DNA of 64,000 bases from Bicyclus anynana (GCF_947172395.1 NC_069085.1:17486698-17550697), one strand, 5' to 3'. Numbered from the stretch's first letter, positions 21,726-33,298 are shown. The notes: generated by a model not told the origin, from the sequence alone. Numbers and translations are program-made.

Positions 21726-21958
21726 AGGAGGAGGATGAAAATCCACACCCCTTTCGGTTTCTACACGGCATCGTACCGGAACGTTAAATCGCTTGGCGGT
21801 ACGTCTTTGCCTGTAGAGTGGTAACTAGCCACGGCCGAAGCCTCCCACCAGCCAGACCTGGACAAATTAAAAAAATCTCATTCTGCCCAGCCGGGGATCG
21901 AACCCAGGACCTCCGTTTTTGTAAATCCACCGCGCATACCACTGCGCCACGGAGGCCG
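21726..21958 (-). repeat. SINE-A lacking its 3' third
   Basis: Starts in the body at AGGAGGAGGATGAAAATCC and runs through ACTAGCCACGGCCGAAGCC to the inverted head CACTGCGCCACGGAGGCC. The tail is missing; the break coincides with the RTE piece. Confidence 0.88.
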
Positions 21959-22030
21959 ACAAAAACATATATAACATACTGGAATAGGAAACAACAACTA
22001 TGTATTATCACATCACTGTACATAGTAGTG

Positions 22031-22092
22031 GAACACTATCGCACACTATCGCTCGTTATCGCTCGTTATCGCTCGTTATCGCTCGTTATCGC
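22031..22092. repeat. 10-bp tandem repeat GCTCGTTATC
   Basis: Four exact units from 22051 to 22090, preceded by two degenerate units (CACACTATCG type). Each unit contains GATAACGAGC on the minus strand. Confidence 0.95.
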
Positions 22093-22099
22093 GCAGTCA

Positions 22100-23030
22100 T
22101 TAGTGGTGCGCTGGCGTGAAATGACCACCGGAGGTGTATTCACAGTTTTTTTTTCTTTATAATGTTTACCTACCTAAATATTAATAACTAGCGGACTCTA
22201 ACTCTTTAATCTTGTCGTTACAGTAGTATGGCTGTAAAAATGGAGTAACTTCTCCCGTTTTCCCAACATTTCCCTTCACTGCTCTGCTCCTATTGATCGT
22301 AGCGTGATGAAAATTAAATGGTGAAATTGTCATTTGAATCATTAAATACTTAATAAATAATTTGCGTGCCAAATTGAAAAGATACATTTACCATCTACAT
22401 CTACCGACCACCTGTATAAATAATGCATGTATCTGCAAATAAATAAATTGATTGATTGAAAAGTATACTATAACCTGACCAGGAATATGAAGAATAAATG
22501 TATTAAGTTCGTTAAAATCCGTCGAGTAGTTTTTGTTTGGCATCAGTATCGATCACTAATAGTAATTTTGGAAATATATTTCATGTACAGAATTGACATC
22601 TCTACAGATTTATTATAAGTAGATAGATATAGATAACTAGCCATATCTTCTACATATTACTGTGAAATGGTTACAACAAAAATAATACTTATTTTAAATT
22701 GTTGTGAGCTAATTCTCAGACAAGGCTCTTTTGAAATACCAACATTCGGTTTTCTATTAGGTATTTGTCATTATATTATAATAAAAAAAACAAACTCGGT
22801 GTCTATATCAACCTATTTATAAATGCGAATGTTTGAGTGGATGGATGGTTGTTACAGCTGAACTCTGAAAAAGCTGGAAGAAATTATGGTCAAAATAGCA
22901 CATATACAATATTTTGATATTTTGATTTTTATTGTCACAAGAAAGCGAGTGGCACCATGGGACAAAGCTAGTGTATGTATTTCGGCAAAATGTGTTGACA
23001 TTAATTTATTTTTTTTAATTAAATTTATTT
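22100..23030. other. No gene seen
   Basis: AT-rich, no recognisable coding. 22800-22870 has a decayed 'TATTTATAAATGCGAATGTTTG' Helitron-like start. Confidence 0.4.
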
Positions 23031-23035
23031 ATGTA

Positions 23036-23222
23036 CTAGTGGACGCCGCGCAGTTTCACCCGCGTGGTTCCCGTTCCTGTAGGAATACAGGAATAAAATA
23101 CAGCCTATAGCCTTTCTCAATAAATAGGCTGTCTAACACTGAAAGAATTATCCAAATTGGACTAGTAGTTCCTGAGATTAGTGCGTTTAAACAAACAAAC
23201 TAACCCTTTAGCATTATAATAT
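23036..23222 (-). mobile_element. Helitron-like element
   Basis: Plus strand ACTAGTGGACGCCGCGCAGT, TTCACCCGCGTGGTTCCCGT, CTATAGCCTTTCTCAATAAA, CTAGTAGTTCCTGAGATTAG, then AGCATTATAATATAG. So CTAGT at the minus-strand 3' end is intact and the GC hairpin is slightly decayed. Confidence 0.75.
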
Positions 23223-23224
23223 AG

Positions 23225-23905
23225 CTGACTCAGCAAACTTTGTTTTGCCTTATCAATAAGGGTTTATGGTAGATAGGTCAAAAGTTAAAGTTGTAGGTAT
23301 GTATTTTTCAATGCTAAATCATAAAAAATAAAAGTAAATAAGCAATATTTAGGGATGGACCACCCTTATCAGTTAGGGGTATAAAAAATAGAAATTAGTT
23401 GATCCTCAGACCTACCCAATATTCCCACAAAATTTCTCAATAATCGGTCCAGCCGTTTCGGAAGAGTTTCACAAACATCGCGGCGCGAGAATTTTATGTT
23501 AGATTTTAAAATTCACATCAGTCTAGTGCCACTAAATTGCATAAAATATTTAGAGATAAACAAAAAACATATTACTTTAAAAATAATTATGGTATAAAAA
23601 CTTAGTCGTTATTTTTATATTGGCACGTTTTATCTGCAGTATAATATCATAAATAAAACTCAAGTGTTTTGATAAAAAACAGCTGTCGTGATGTGTGTTT
23701 TTAGATCCTTATCATTCTAAAGTGCGTCCATAAAATAGATTTTATAGATTATAATAAAATTTATCTATATTATATTATTATCAAATCAAATCAAGGTAAT
23801 ATCTTCCTATCTAATATTATAAATGCCAATGATTATTTGTTCCCTGTTGTTACAATAAGTGATAGTTACAAAATCTAATATTTCATCCTTGGCCCGGCAA
23901 ACCGC
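23225..23905. other. No gene seen
   Basis: AT-rich. GATCCTCAGACCTACCCAAT...CGGTCCAGCCGTTTCGG (23400-23465) looks like part of another short dispersed element, unassigned. Confidence 0.35.
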
Positions 23906-24127
23906 ATTTTTTTATTCTTTACAAGTCAGCCCTTGACTACAATCTCACCTGGTAAGTGATGATGCAATCTAAGATAGAATCAAGCTAACTTGTAAGGAGT
24001 AGGATGATAATCCACAACCCTTTCGGTTTCTACACGACATCGTACCGGAACGCTAAATCGCTTGGCAGTATATCTTTGCCGATAGTGTGGTAACTAGCAA
24101 CGGCCAAAGCCTCCCAACAGCCAAAAC
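23906..24127 (-). repeat. SINE-A without head
   Basis: TTTACAAGTCAGCCCTTGAC, ATCTCACCTGGTAAGTGATG, CCTTTCGGTTTCTACACGAC, GGAACGCTAAATCGCTTGGC, then CCTCCCAACAGCC. Several substitutions make this an older copy. Confidence 0.85.
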
Positions 24128-24246
24128 ATTAAGCTACTGAACCAACATAGTGGATCTAAACTCCTTCTTATCCCTATCCTACCATCCCTATAAGGGTCGG
24201 ACCCTATAGGAGGACGATAAGGACTTCAAGGCCCAGCCCAATTACT

Positions 24247-24415
24247 CGGTCCAGGTCTGGCTAGTGGAAGACCTCCACCTATACGATGTCGTGTATAAAC
24301 CAAAAGGTGTATGGCCTTCATCCTCCTCCTAACAAGTTAGCCCTCTTACATCATCACTTACCATCAGGTGACATTGTAGTCAAGGGCTAACTTGTATGAA
24401 TAAAGAAACGAAACG
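24247..24415 (+). repeat. SINE-A fragment, inverted to the previous copy
   Basis: CGGTCCAGGTCTGGCTAGTG, TATACGATGTCGTGTATAAA, CATCCTCCTCCTAACAAG, TCATCACTTACCATCAGGTG, GGGCTAACTTGTATGAATAA. Parts of the body are deleted. Confidence 0.85.
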
Positions 24416-24419
24416 AGTT

Positions 24420-25200
24420 GCTACATAATAAAAGTTATAGAATGATTCAGGGTATGTCTCATACGCCAGGCAACAACTAAATCATGTTATAAGTTTATTT
24501 GTCCAAGTTTCGCACAATAGACAAGGAAGGAATATTTTAATTGGCACACTATAAAATGTGTGTCCGTCCGTGCTCGGTCCGGTATCGATTGCATTGGAAT
24601 AGGGAAGCGCTGTGTCGATACTATTTAATTTTTACTAAAAACAAACTTTAAAACTGTTTTGCGTTTATACCTATTAATTATTCATTTTTTAGTTTTTATT
24701 AATAACTCGTTAAAAGGAGTTTATTCTTATTTATTATTCATTATTTAGTTTTAATTTTTTTAGTTAAAACTTTTAACAGATTAACTTTAAGATTAAAAAA
24801 AATCCAAAATGCATTTATTTCAAGTAGTGTAGGTATACAAGTACTTCTAAACGTCAAGTTTGTTGTAAGTATTTGTATGAACAGGATTTCAAGGTGTTTT
24901 TAAGTAGACCTACGTACCATTTTATTTATCACCGTCACTTTATAGTTATACACAACAAAAAAAATATTAGCGATTTAAAATAGATATACTTAAATTAATA
25001 TTCATACTATATAAACTGAATTTCAATTAGTACTTATATTTACTGTTTTGTCATGACGTAAAATTGTCACATATGTAATAAAACTTTGAACAATACGACA
25101 AATTCAGCTCTTTAAACTAGAATCAGATCTTTATAAATAAATCACTACAAAAATTTAAAAAATACCCCCGGAATGGTTCACTAAATAATTATAGGGTGGT
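24420..25200. other. No gene seen
   Basis: AT-rich. 24795-24860 (ATTTATTTCAAGTAGTGTAG then TACTTCTAAACGTCAAG) is a decayed minus-strand piece of the CR1-type LINE 3' end. Confidence 0.4.
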
Positions 25201-25204
25201 GCAT

Positions 25205-25330
25205 AATAAATCGATATTCAAATTGAAAGAGCGATTAACGGGATATCGATGGCTATAAAAGGCAGCCCTGTTGGGTTGGCGTGCGCGCGCGCAGATCGGT
25301 CCGCCGATTGCCCCCGCGCAGGTGCGACAG
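25205..25330 (+). promoter_or_regulatory. Possible TATA promoter in a GC island
   Basis: TCGATATTC and ATATCGATGG words flank a canonical GGCTATAAAAGGCAG (TATAAAA at 25254-25260). About 30 bases downstream is a CpG-rich run (GTGCGCGCGCGCAGATCGG), followed by CGCAG|GTGCGA (GT at 25322), usable as a splice donor. No coding frame is recognisable downstream. The Inr is not convincing, so this is only a candidate. Confidence 0.35.
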
Positions 25331-25399
25331 AACCCACCTTCGTGACAATATAATTGTCCCGCATTCATTCCCAAGTCCCTTAATTTATACCTAATAGTG

Positions 25400-26460
25400 A
25401 GATAATCGCATACTTTTTCGCACGTCTCATTTACATTTTAAGCTCTTATCTCTCTCCAGTGGGATACAATAATGATATTCGCGATTGGGACTGACGATAG
25501 TTGTGCTTTAGTGACGTGCGTTTTATGATATCGAATGCTCATTTTTATGCTTTATATGCTAGAGATTTGTCAAGTAAATTATTCAATGGTTGAATTGTTA
25601 AATGTAAATTTCACTTTGTTCAAGTTGTATGATATTTAAAAAAAACACTAATCGTTTTTTCTTTTGGCTGTCTATTTCCTGCACGATAAAAATATGTTCA
25701 AAATAATAATTAAACAAATTAATTTAAGTAGTTAAATAAAAAGCTTAGAAAATATAAAATATTACCAATGAAATAAAACATCTATGGAGGCTCTTAGACA
25801 AACACGCGAACCAAAATATCACAGGTCAAATTGAAGACCTGCTTTTATTAAAGTCGGTCAAAAAGATAATACATACAGATTTACTTATCCACGGGTAAAA
25901 GAGAATAAAAAGAGAGACAAGACAAAGACCATTTGAAGACAACGATAATTAAATAATATAATAACATATTCAGGTAAACATTCCCAAGCTACAGAACAAA
26001 GTTAAAAAATAAATAAAAGTTGTTAAAAGTGAAATATCGATAGATACAATCACAGTCGACGCGCATCCCTACGCCTCGAGCGTGCAGTATCGACGCGTTG
26101 AGGCAAAGATTCCCCTAACGTTTATATTTTCTAAGCGTGAGCGTTTAATTGGCGAATGAGAAATGGCGGACTATCTGTTCTCATATTTTATAAGGTAACA
26201 TATTGCTCGCTCTTGTGAAACAATTTAATATTTAACTCTATTTTTAACTGATTTATTATCCGTTCGTCATGACCGCTTTTCTCAGAAATACAATTATCAG
26301 ACACAATTTTAACAGCCAGGCTTCAGTGGAGGATTATGGAGCCTCGAACTACGACTCTACTCCAATGTAGGTTGGTGGGCTTAGTGATATTGTGAATTTT
26401 TTTGATAATAACTTTTTATCAATTTATTAATAAATTAATTAATTTCGATAACTATCAAAT
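25400..26460. other. No gene seen; CpG patch 26050-26115
   Basis: Mostly AT-rich. 26035-26115 holds ATATCGATAGATAC and CGACGCGCATCCCTACGCC, a CpG-dense patch of unknown role. 25840-25866 is a fragment of the AACCGACTTC MITE family. Confidence 0.35.
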
Positions 26461-26464
26461 GTTA

Positions 26465-26652
26465 ACCGGATCCTACTGCATAACGAGGCATGGGGTGTAA
26501 CACCACCAATTTTCTCAACATCGGGTTGAGAAATTATACTAAAAATTTCTTAGAAAAAAGATAAACTCAGTATTTCATAGCCGGACTTAGCACTAGAGCC
26601 CACGACCTCTTGATCCGATGCCATATAGGCTAACCACTAGATCAACGAGACA
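26465..26652 (-). repeat. SINE-D-like copy (tRNA head plus body)
   Basis: The minus strand starts with TCTCGTTGATCTAGTGGTTA (box A) and GAGGTCGTGGGCTC (decayed box B). Its body includes TTTCTAAGAAATTTTTAGTA and TTCTCAACCCGATGTTGAG. Similar in organisation to 32438-32720. Confidence 0.55.
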
Positions 26653-26875
26653 GTTAATCACAACATAATTATTATCAAGTTACGAATGTCCGCGCCTGCC
26701 GCTCTAGCCATGGTTATCGATTCTCTTTCTACAGTTGCTAACGCTTCGAAAACTAAGAAAAATATAGAAATAACATTCGTCATGGTGAGGTCACGTGATC
26801 AACCTATCAATAGGTTATATTAGCATACATTTTGTAATTTTCTTAGCGTTGGGCGTTTGCAGAATAGACTATATT

Positions 26876-26935
26876 CTAACACCGTATTCCCACGGGAACG
26901 GGAACTTTATGGGTGAAACCGCGGGGTGCGACTAT
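26876..26935 (+). repeat. Helitron-like 3' remnant
   Basis: TATTCCCACGGGAACGGGAA then GGTGAAACCGCGGGGTGCGA, the decayed 3' end of the family at 17548. Confidence 0.5.
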
Positions 26936-27013
26936 TATCATCCTTGAATCCTATTCTTAATTATATTAGGTTCTAAAGATATTATAAACTAATATAGAAT
27001 ATTTTATTGAGGC

Positions 27014-27345
27014 TCAGAGTCACACAGCGGGCGATGGAACGAGCTATGCTCGGAGTATCTCTGTGTGATCGAATCAGAAATGAGGAGATCCGCAGAAGAA
27101 CCAAAGTCACCGACTTGGCAATGGGCGGGGCACATAGTTCGAAGAGCCGATGGACTTCGAGATCCCAAGGTGCTGGAATGACGACCCCGCACTAGAAAAC
27201 GACCCCCACCAGGTAGACTGACGTCCTCAAGTCGCAAAGATTTGTTGGATGTAGGCGGCTCAGAATCGTGATGTTTGGAAGTCCCTACAAAAGGCCAATG
27301 TCCTGCAGTGGACGTCCATCGACACATATGATGATGAATGTAGAA
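27014..27345 (+). pseudogene. RTE-like LINE ORF C-terminus, frameshifted
   Basis: In shifting forward frames one reads RAMERAMLGVSL, IRNEEIRRRTKVTDLA, WAGHIVRRADG and PKVLEWRPRT, then the end with VDVHRH. This is the well-known C-terminal tail of RTE-type insect retrotransposons (after the reverse transcriptase domain). It then ends in ATGATGATGAATG, a typical short-repeat tail. There are at least two frameshifts, so a dead 5'-truncated copy. The other three pieces here (17788, 63016, 1010) align to its last part. Confidence 0.8.
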
Positions 27346-27349
27346 TATC

Positions 27350-28055
27350 ACCGGTTGGTTACACCTGGTTTTTACGGAGAATAGCAAAATAACATATTCA
27401 TTGGTCATAAGAATTTCCGCAATATAACACCTTGCTCTATTACCATACAAAATTGATTTAATTAGGTACGTGTATTAATTTACCAAAGTTTATTACAACA
27501 CTTAGTATATAATGTATTTAAATTTGCACTTTGGATTTAGTTTCAATTAGAAGTGGAGTAGTTTTAATTGATGATTTATGCTAATTGCTCAATTTTGCAC
27601 CAACAGCGTTTCACGAATATATTTTTGCACATTTCCCAGTTGGAGGAAGCAGATTAAATTGTTGCTCGGTGAAATAGTACCTGTTGCTTGGTGTAAGAGT
27701 ATAATGATTTGTTTAGACTGTGAGTGTACTCGTAGTCACGACTTGGTACGACAATGTTGCGGCTTATTCACACACACAAACACACACTTGAAGCACCATC
27801 ATCGTCATCATCAGCCTATATTGACCCAAGCTATATGTCACAGGTATTCTTTAAGGAGAGAGGATTTTAGGGTTTAACCCCACAATGGTGTTCTAATATG
27901 ATTTATCGAGCGGCGACACTTTGAGCTTAGATCCTAAATAGCTCAACGGTCACTAAGTGGACTGTACCTCAAAAGCTTCAAGATTAAATATATACGTGTG
28001 CATGGTGTCATACCTACCCACTTAGGCTTGCCGGGTCGCCGAAATTAGCCGGACA
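27350..28055. other. No gene seen
   Basis: AT-rich. CACCATCATCGTCATCATCAGCC at 27793-27815 is the tail-like start of another RTE piece, otherwise unassigned. Confidence 0.4.
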
Positions 28056-28059
28056 GTCC

Positions 28060-28352
28060 AGTCAGTTTGGCCTGACATCTCTGCCTCCGATTCCGGAGGG
28101 TGTGGGTTCGAATCTAGTCATGGCATGTACTTCCAACTTTTCAGTTAAGTGCATTTTAAGTAATTCAATATCACGTGTCTCAAACGGCGAAGGAAAAACA
28201 TCGTGAGGAAACCTGCATACCAGAGAATTTTCTTAATACTCTGCGTGTGTGGAAGTCTGCCAATCCGCATTGGGCCAGCGTGGTGGACTATTGGCCTAAC
28301 CCCTCTCATTCTGAGAGGAGATTGAGCTCAGCAGTGAGTCGAATATGGGCCA
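28060..28352 (+). repeat. SINE-B, near full length
   Basis: CTGCCTCCGATTCCGGAGGG, GTGGGTTCGAATCTAGTC (box B), ATCACGTGTCTCAAACGGCG, TTCTTAATACTCTGCGTGTG, CCCCTCTCATTCTGAGAGG, then GAATATGGGCCAATAAATG. The microsatellite tail is lost. Confidence 0.88.
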
Positions 28353-28354
28353 AT

Positions 28355-29395
28355 AAATGTACCTTTATTGTAGTGTTAAACAGTCGTTTCCCACGTTACG
28401 CTGGTATCTTTTAGACAACACAATGAATTGCAGTTTTCAAAAATAGATACCCATATATGTTACGGTTCTGAGTTTGGAAACTTAAAACTGTAACATATTT
28501 GGCTTCATTGTGGACGAAGTAGCGCCGATAGTTGCAAAATTTAGTTGCGTTATATTTGATACATCTATGTCTATATGTCTATCTCTCATATTCTTAAGTA
28601 GATCCAGAGGACACCCTTTAAGAGCGCGCAGCGTGTCGGTACGATATGAATAAAATTCGAAGCGCAAACGAGACGCCGAGTTATGACTTTCACGTGAGTG
28701 AAAAGCACGGAGCGATTGACGCGCGACGCTAATTTTATGACGTGAGCGCCAAAACCATTTTTACCTAATTGCAAGTAAATTAAACAATATAACGAAAAAC
28801 AAAATGGCCATGTCCAAGATATATACCTAATTTTCTATACAAAACAAAAATTTAAGAAAATAAGTTTGCTTTTCCTGAGATTGAGAGCAAAATGTGAGCA
28901 AAACACGTATTTTTCAAAAACTATCGAGAAAAGTTTTACAAATTGTGTATTTTGTATAGTCATAAACACTTTGAAATATCATTTACCCAAATATCAGGCT
29001 CCTAACTTTTCCACAATCTGAGATCCAGAACCATTTGTAACCACCAAATTACATATTGCACACTCTTAAAACCTCACAAACGCAAACTTTACCCCTTTAC
29101 AATATTCGTATAGATTAATAGGATATATAGTATCGTGTGTACAACGCCTAATATAGATCAGGCGTTAACAAGCGAGCGGGGCTTGTCTGCGCTTGTTGTC
29201 GCGATGCCATCGCCGCCAATTTGTACGCGTGTCCGCGCGATTTATTGGCCACGCGAGCGACGGCCATAGGTGGCCTGGCCAGTGCCAACCGCTAGCCAGA
29301 TGTGGCCATCGATTATTATTATCACCATCATCTGTTTGTGAATGGCCCAGGCTTCCCTTCTCATATGAGAAGAGATTTGGAGCTTGAATAGACTG
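28355..29395. other. No gene seen; GC patch 29160-29320
   Basis: AT-rich, then a CpG/GC patch (GGCCACGCGAGCGACGGCC, GGTGGCCTGGCCAGTGCC) whose two overlapping short ORFs show no motif. 28450-28495 contains TGTTACGGTTCTGAGTTTGG and an inverted TGTAACAT word. Confidence 0.35.
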
Positions 29396-29397
29396 TG

Positions 29398-29686
29398 CTT
29401 TGACTACTATTTCACCTGATGGTAAGTGATGATGCAATCTAAGATGGAAGCGGGCTTGTTATGAGGGGGATAAAATCCAGATCCCTTTCGGTTTCAATAC
29501 GACATTCTACCGGAACGCTAAATCGCTTGGCGGTACGCCTTTGCCGGTAGGATGGTAACTAGCCACGGCCGAAGCCTCCTACCAGCCAGACCTGAACCAA
29601 TTAAACCTCAATCGGCTCAGCCGGGGATCGAACCCAGGACCTTCGTCTTGTAAATCCACCGCGCATACCACTTCGCCACGGAGGTC
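29398..29686 (-). repeat. SINE-A, nearly complete
   Basis: Plus strand TTTCACCTGATGGTAAGTGA, CCTTTCGGTTTCAATACGAC, ACTAGCCACGGCCGAAGCC, GGGGATCGAACCCAGGACC, CCACTTCGCCACGGAGGTC. Only the 3' A-rich end is missing. Confidence 0.9.
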
Positions 29687-29994
29687 AAATTCTGACTGAC
29701 TGTTAGGATAATGTGTGATTTTATAATGATCACCGTCAGATTTTGAGTTGATTATCCACGACCTACGAAGAAGTAGGATGACCAACTTCCCAACTTTGGA
29801 CTAAGAATTTGTACAGAGAATTTCTTAGCTGTACCTACTCGTAATTAAGGACTGACTTCGAATAAAAGACAAATTACGTAACTTCGTTGAGCTGGCTCAA
29901 TATTTAATTTCATGCATAATTATGTCTGTCTGTAACATTTTCACTGTCTGATGAAATTTGGTAAAAAGATAAATAGGACTTTGGCGCACAATGT

Positions 29995-30086
29995 AGTTTT
30001 ATTTCGGAAAAATCCATGGTTCCCGCGGGATTTTTAAAAGACAGAATTTCACTCGAAGGAAGTCGCGGGCATCCGCTTGTGATTAA
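29995..30086 (+). repeat. Helitron-like 3' fragment (CCCGCGGGATTTT type)
   Basis: CGGAAAAATCCATGGTTCCC, GCGGGATTTTTAAAAGACAG, GAAGTCGCGGGCATCCGCTT. The same family as 61490, with the last CTAG lost. Confidence 0.6.
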
Positions 30087-30089
30087 TAA

Positions 30090-31365
30090 AAAGAAAAAAT
30101 AAATTAAAAAGTCATTTATACCACTGTCATGTAAAGGGTAATTGTAGCACGAGTGCTGCAATAGCTAATTACTTGCAGTAGCATAACTTTTTCTACGACC
30201 AAAGTAAAAGAAATAAAATAATTAACAAAATTTGGTAAATAATGAATAATTGGTAATGGCCTCCTCGATTTGGTATCGGCGTGATCCCCTAGAAGCCTGA
30301 ATTTTAGTAGCCAATGCCATTTAACAATTAAAAAAAATATCATTTTACCCGTATGTTAATGAACGTTATCAAACGACCTGTAGGAACGAATAGCTTTGTC
30401 ATACGATTTGAGGTTTTATATTGAGGAGATTACGAAATGGCAGTAGAAAAAATTATTATTGAAAACATCTTATAAGAAAATACCTCATAAATGTCCACCG
30501 GATCGCTGTAGCCTATATCAGAGCTATCCACGCCCGGCCGCCATAAGTCTTGCATACATAAGATTTTAATATAGCGATAAGGCGAGGATCTGAGACGTAT
30601 GCGGCGTCACGGTCTCGCCAATATCCGATCTTAAATTGAAATATCTGACCCTATCCCTCTGGTGACCTCTCAGGCTTCCGTAGTTTTCGTATTGGAATGT
30701 TACATACTGTTATAACTGCCCCGTTGGTGGTATTGTGATAACGGGCTAAACCTAGGTGATGACGATTTGCAATTTATGCCGCCTACCTTCCTATATACGT
30801 ATGTATATTAGTGGACTCAAAGGTGATTACAAAATTAAGAAAACTAATGTCGAACAAAGGTTCATTCACAACACTTGTCAGGACAACTTAATTAACAAAT
30901 CAATCTGTAACCAAAATAAGACCCTAGAATGGCAGAGAATGACATTGAGTGAAGGCACGTACTTGTGAACGATGTATGTAGGGTTAAAGGATCCTTTGAC
31001 AGTCGACAAACACTCCCCTTTTCCACTCAAGTCACTCTCCCCGCCTATCCAAAGTAATCCATAAAGAATTACACAACAAGAGATGTGGACGGCTCGAACG
31101 CCACGAGAACACTGAAGCCGACACTAGATCGAGCGACGTCACTGTCACAGACTACTATTTCCTACACTATTTATTAACAACATGTAAATTTAAAAGCGGC
31201 CAACGCGGCGATAACATGTATGATTTTTATAGGTAATGCTACACATTGCAAAGCATTCTTCTTTTATTGCTCCACTTTTTGCGTGGACAATTAAGCTGCA
31301 GTGCAAAGTGCAAAGTGGCATTACTTAAAAATAAAGATCTTTCTTTTTTTATATGTAAATAAGTT
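30090..31365. other. No gene seen
   Basis: AT-rich. 30495-30620 is more GC-rich and unique (CACGCCCGGCCGCCATAAG). No frame with a recognisable domain. Confidence 0.4.
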
Positions 31366-31368
31366 ATG

Positions 31369-31570
31369 TAATCTATACTTTTATACTTATGTAAGAAAGA
31401 TTTGATTGTTTGTTTGCATTGATGCTACTGAACCAATTTGAAAAAAAATTTGAACTTTTGGAAAGCTACATTATCTTCGAGTGCTATAAATAAGAATATA
31501 GCGTATATTTTATCCCCGTATTGCTACGGAATGCAAACCACGCGGGTGAAACCGCGCGGCGTCTGCTAGT
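31369..31570 (+). mobile_element. Helitron-like element, both ends present
   Basis: TCTATACTTTTATACTTATG start, GATGCTACTGAACCAATTTG, ATTTTATCCCCGTATTGCTA, then CCACGCGGGTGAAACCGCGC, GGCGTCTGCTAGT. The GC hairpin plus CTAGT end is intact. Confidence 0.8.
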
Positions 31571-31655
31571 GACTTCATAAGTTGGTAAGTATAGTAAGTT
31601 TAAAATAAATAATATGTTTTTATAATTTTCGCATTTCTTTACGCATTCAAATAAA

Positions 31656-31974
31656 GAGGACGTGATTGCCCAGTGGATATGACCTCTGCCTCCTATTCCG
31701 GAGGGTGTGGAATCGAATCCGTTCCTGAGCATGCACCTCCAACTTTTCAGTTGTGAGCATTTTAAGAAATTAAATATCACGTGTCTCAAACGGTGAAAGA
31801 AACACATCGTGAGGAAACCTGCATATCAGAGAATTTTCTTAATTCTCTGCGTGTGTGAAGCATGCCAATCCGCATTGGGCCAGCGTGGTGGACTATTGAC
31901 CTAACCCCTCTCATTCTGAGAGGAGACTCGAGCTCAGTGAGCCGAATATGGGTTGATAATGATGATGAATGATG
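31656..31974 (+). repeat. SINE-B, full length with 11-bp target duplication
   Basis: GGACGTGATTGCCCAGTGGA head, CTCCTATTCCGGAGGGTGTG, ATCACGTGTCTCAAACGGTG, TTCTTAATTCTCTGCGTGTG, GGTTGATAATGATGATGAATG end. ATTCAAATAAA stands directly before (31645-31655) and after (31975-31985), a clean target-site duplication, so its limits are certain. Confidence 0.95.
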
Positions 31975-31989
31975 ATTCAAATAAAAGTT

Positions 31990-32435
31990 ATTTTTTAAAA
32001 GGGTTTTTTATTTACTTCAAACATGTTTGTTTGACTGTAATCAAAATTAAAATAACATATAACTAGTCCTATTTTTTTAAGTCGGATAGAAATAACTATA
32101 AAACATAGGTACATAATTAAATCTAAGGACAGATACTCGTATATGTCTATTGCATATTGATTGCATACTTATTATTATAGTTGCTTGCATAATTTTTATG
32201 ATACACAAAGAGTTGGTATGAGTCAAACGCGACGTGATTCAGCGATGCGCCGATAGCCGTCCTACACAGACATACCTACAGATAATAATTGTTTTATATA
32301 CTTACAATGAATAATCCAATAAATCTTGTGTCGAAATTGTCTTAAAGTTCAAGGAGATTGGGAACTTTCATCCCATTACATTGTCTGTTATTAACATCTT
32401 CAATTTCGATGTTGGTAACATCATTATCATAAACA
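31990..32435. other. No gene seen
   Basis: AT-rich sequence without recognised features. Confidence 0.4.
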
Positions 32436-32437
32436 GT

Positions 32438-32720
32438 ATATTTTAATGGCCCCGCCAGATCTCCCTTCTACCTAAAGGAGAGGGAATATGGAGCTTAGAC
32501 CCATCACGCTGCTCCTGTTGGCGGGATTAGGGTGATAATTCTTTGATTTTTAATAACCATCTGATGTTACCTAATGATAATAATTACCGAAATCAATGCC
32601 TTAGCATGCTCTCCGAGGTCTAAAAATTGCTGAGAATTTCTTGGAAGAAAGACAAGCTTGGAAGACTCGAACGCGGGACTTCGTGATGAGGCTAGCCACT
32701 GAGCCAACGAGGTAGCTGGC
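32438..32720 (-). repeat. SINE-D (tRNA head CGTTGGCTCAGTGGC)
   Basis: The minus strand reads CCTCGTTGGCTCAGTGGCTA (box A), CCGCGTTCGAGTCTTCC (box B), TCTTTCTTCCAAGAAATTCT, CTCGGAGAGCATGCTAAGGC, then TGGGTCTAAGCTCCATATTC and the pyrimidine-rich CCTTTAGGTAGAAGGGAG end. The same body lies at 43604-43800. Confidence 0.75.
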
Positions 32721-32821
32721 ATGATAACATTTTCGTCTGTTTGTTTGGTTTAATTTTTACTCATTAGTGAACGAATCTACTTGCATGCTTCAAGTATCTT
32801 TGAAGAAATTATTTTTAAACA

Positions 32822-33127
32822 TCATCATTACCAACCTATTTCCGGCTCATCGTTGAGCACGAGTCTCCTCTCAGAATAAGAGGGCTTAGGCCTTAGTTCA
32901 CCACGTTGGTCCAATGCACATTGGCAGACTTCACACGTAGTAAAGAATTAAGAAAATTCTCAGGTATGTAGGTTTCCTCACGATATTTTTCCTTCACTAT
33001 TTGAGACACGTGATATTTCATTTCTTAAAATGCAAATAACTGAAAAGTTTAAGGTACATGCCCCGGACCGGATTCGAACCTGGGCCCTCCGAATCAAATG
33101 CAGAATTTATATCCACTGGGCACGGTT
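32822..33127 (-). repeat. SINE-B, full length
   Basis: Plus strand ATCATCATTACCAACC, GAGTCTCCTCTCAGAATAAG, CACGTGATATTTCATTTCTT, CGGATTCGAACCTGGGCCC (inverted box B), TATATCCACTGGGCACGG (inverted head). Confidence 0.88.
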
Positions 33128-33204
33128 CTTATTTTTAATGATAATTTTTAAATCGCAAATACTAGCAACAGTTTGAGCAGGGCACAAAATTTGTGGAGTC
33201 GATG

Positions 33205-33298
33205 GATTAGGGTCCTAAGGTAAGGCTCATTGGGTGATCGAACCTAGGACCTCTATATTGTAAATCTACCACGCATAACACTGCACCATTGCCGTCAG
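33205..33298 (-). repeat. SINE-A head, degenerate
   Basis: GGGTGATCGAACCTAGGACC then TTGTAAATCTACCACGCATA, ACACTGCACCATTGCCGTC: inverted box B and box A regions of SINE-A with several changes. Body unrecognisable. Confidence 0.6.

Noticed and set aside
22031..22092. CRISPR array
   Set aside because: 10-bp units without spacers; a eukaryotic simple tandem repeat.
27004..27450. 148-codon minus frame
   Set aside because: Antisense shadow of the RTE-like LINE C-terminus, which reads properly on the plus strand.
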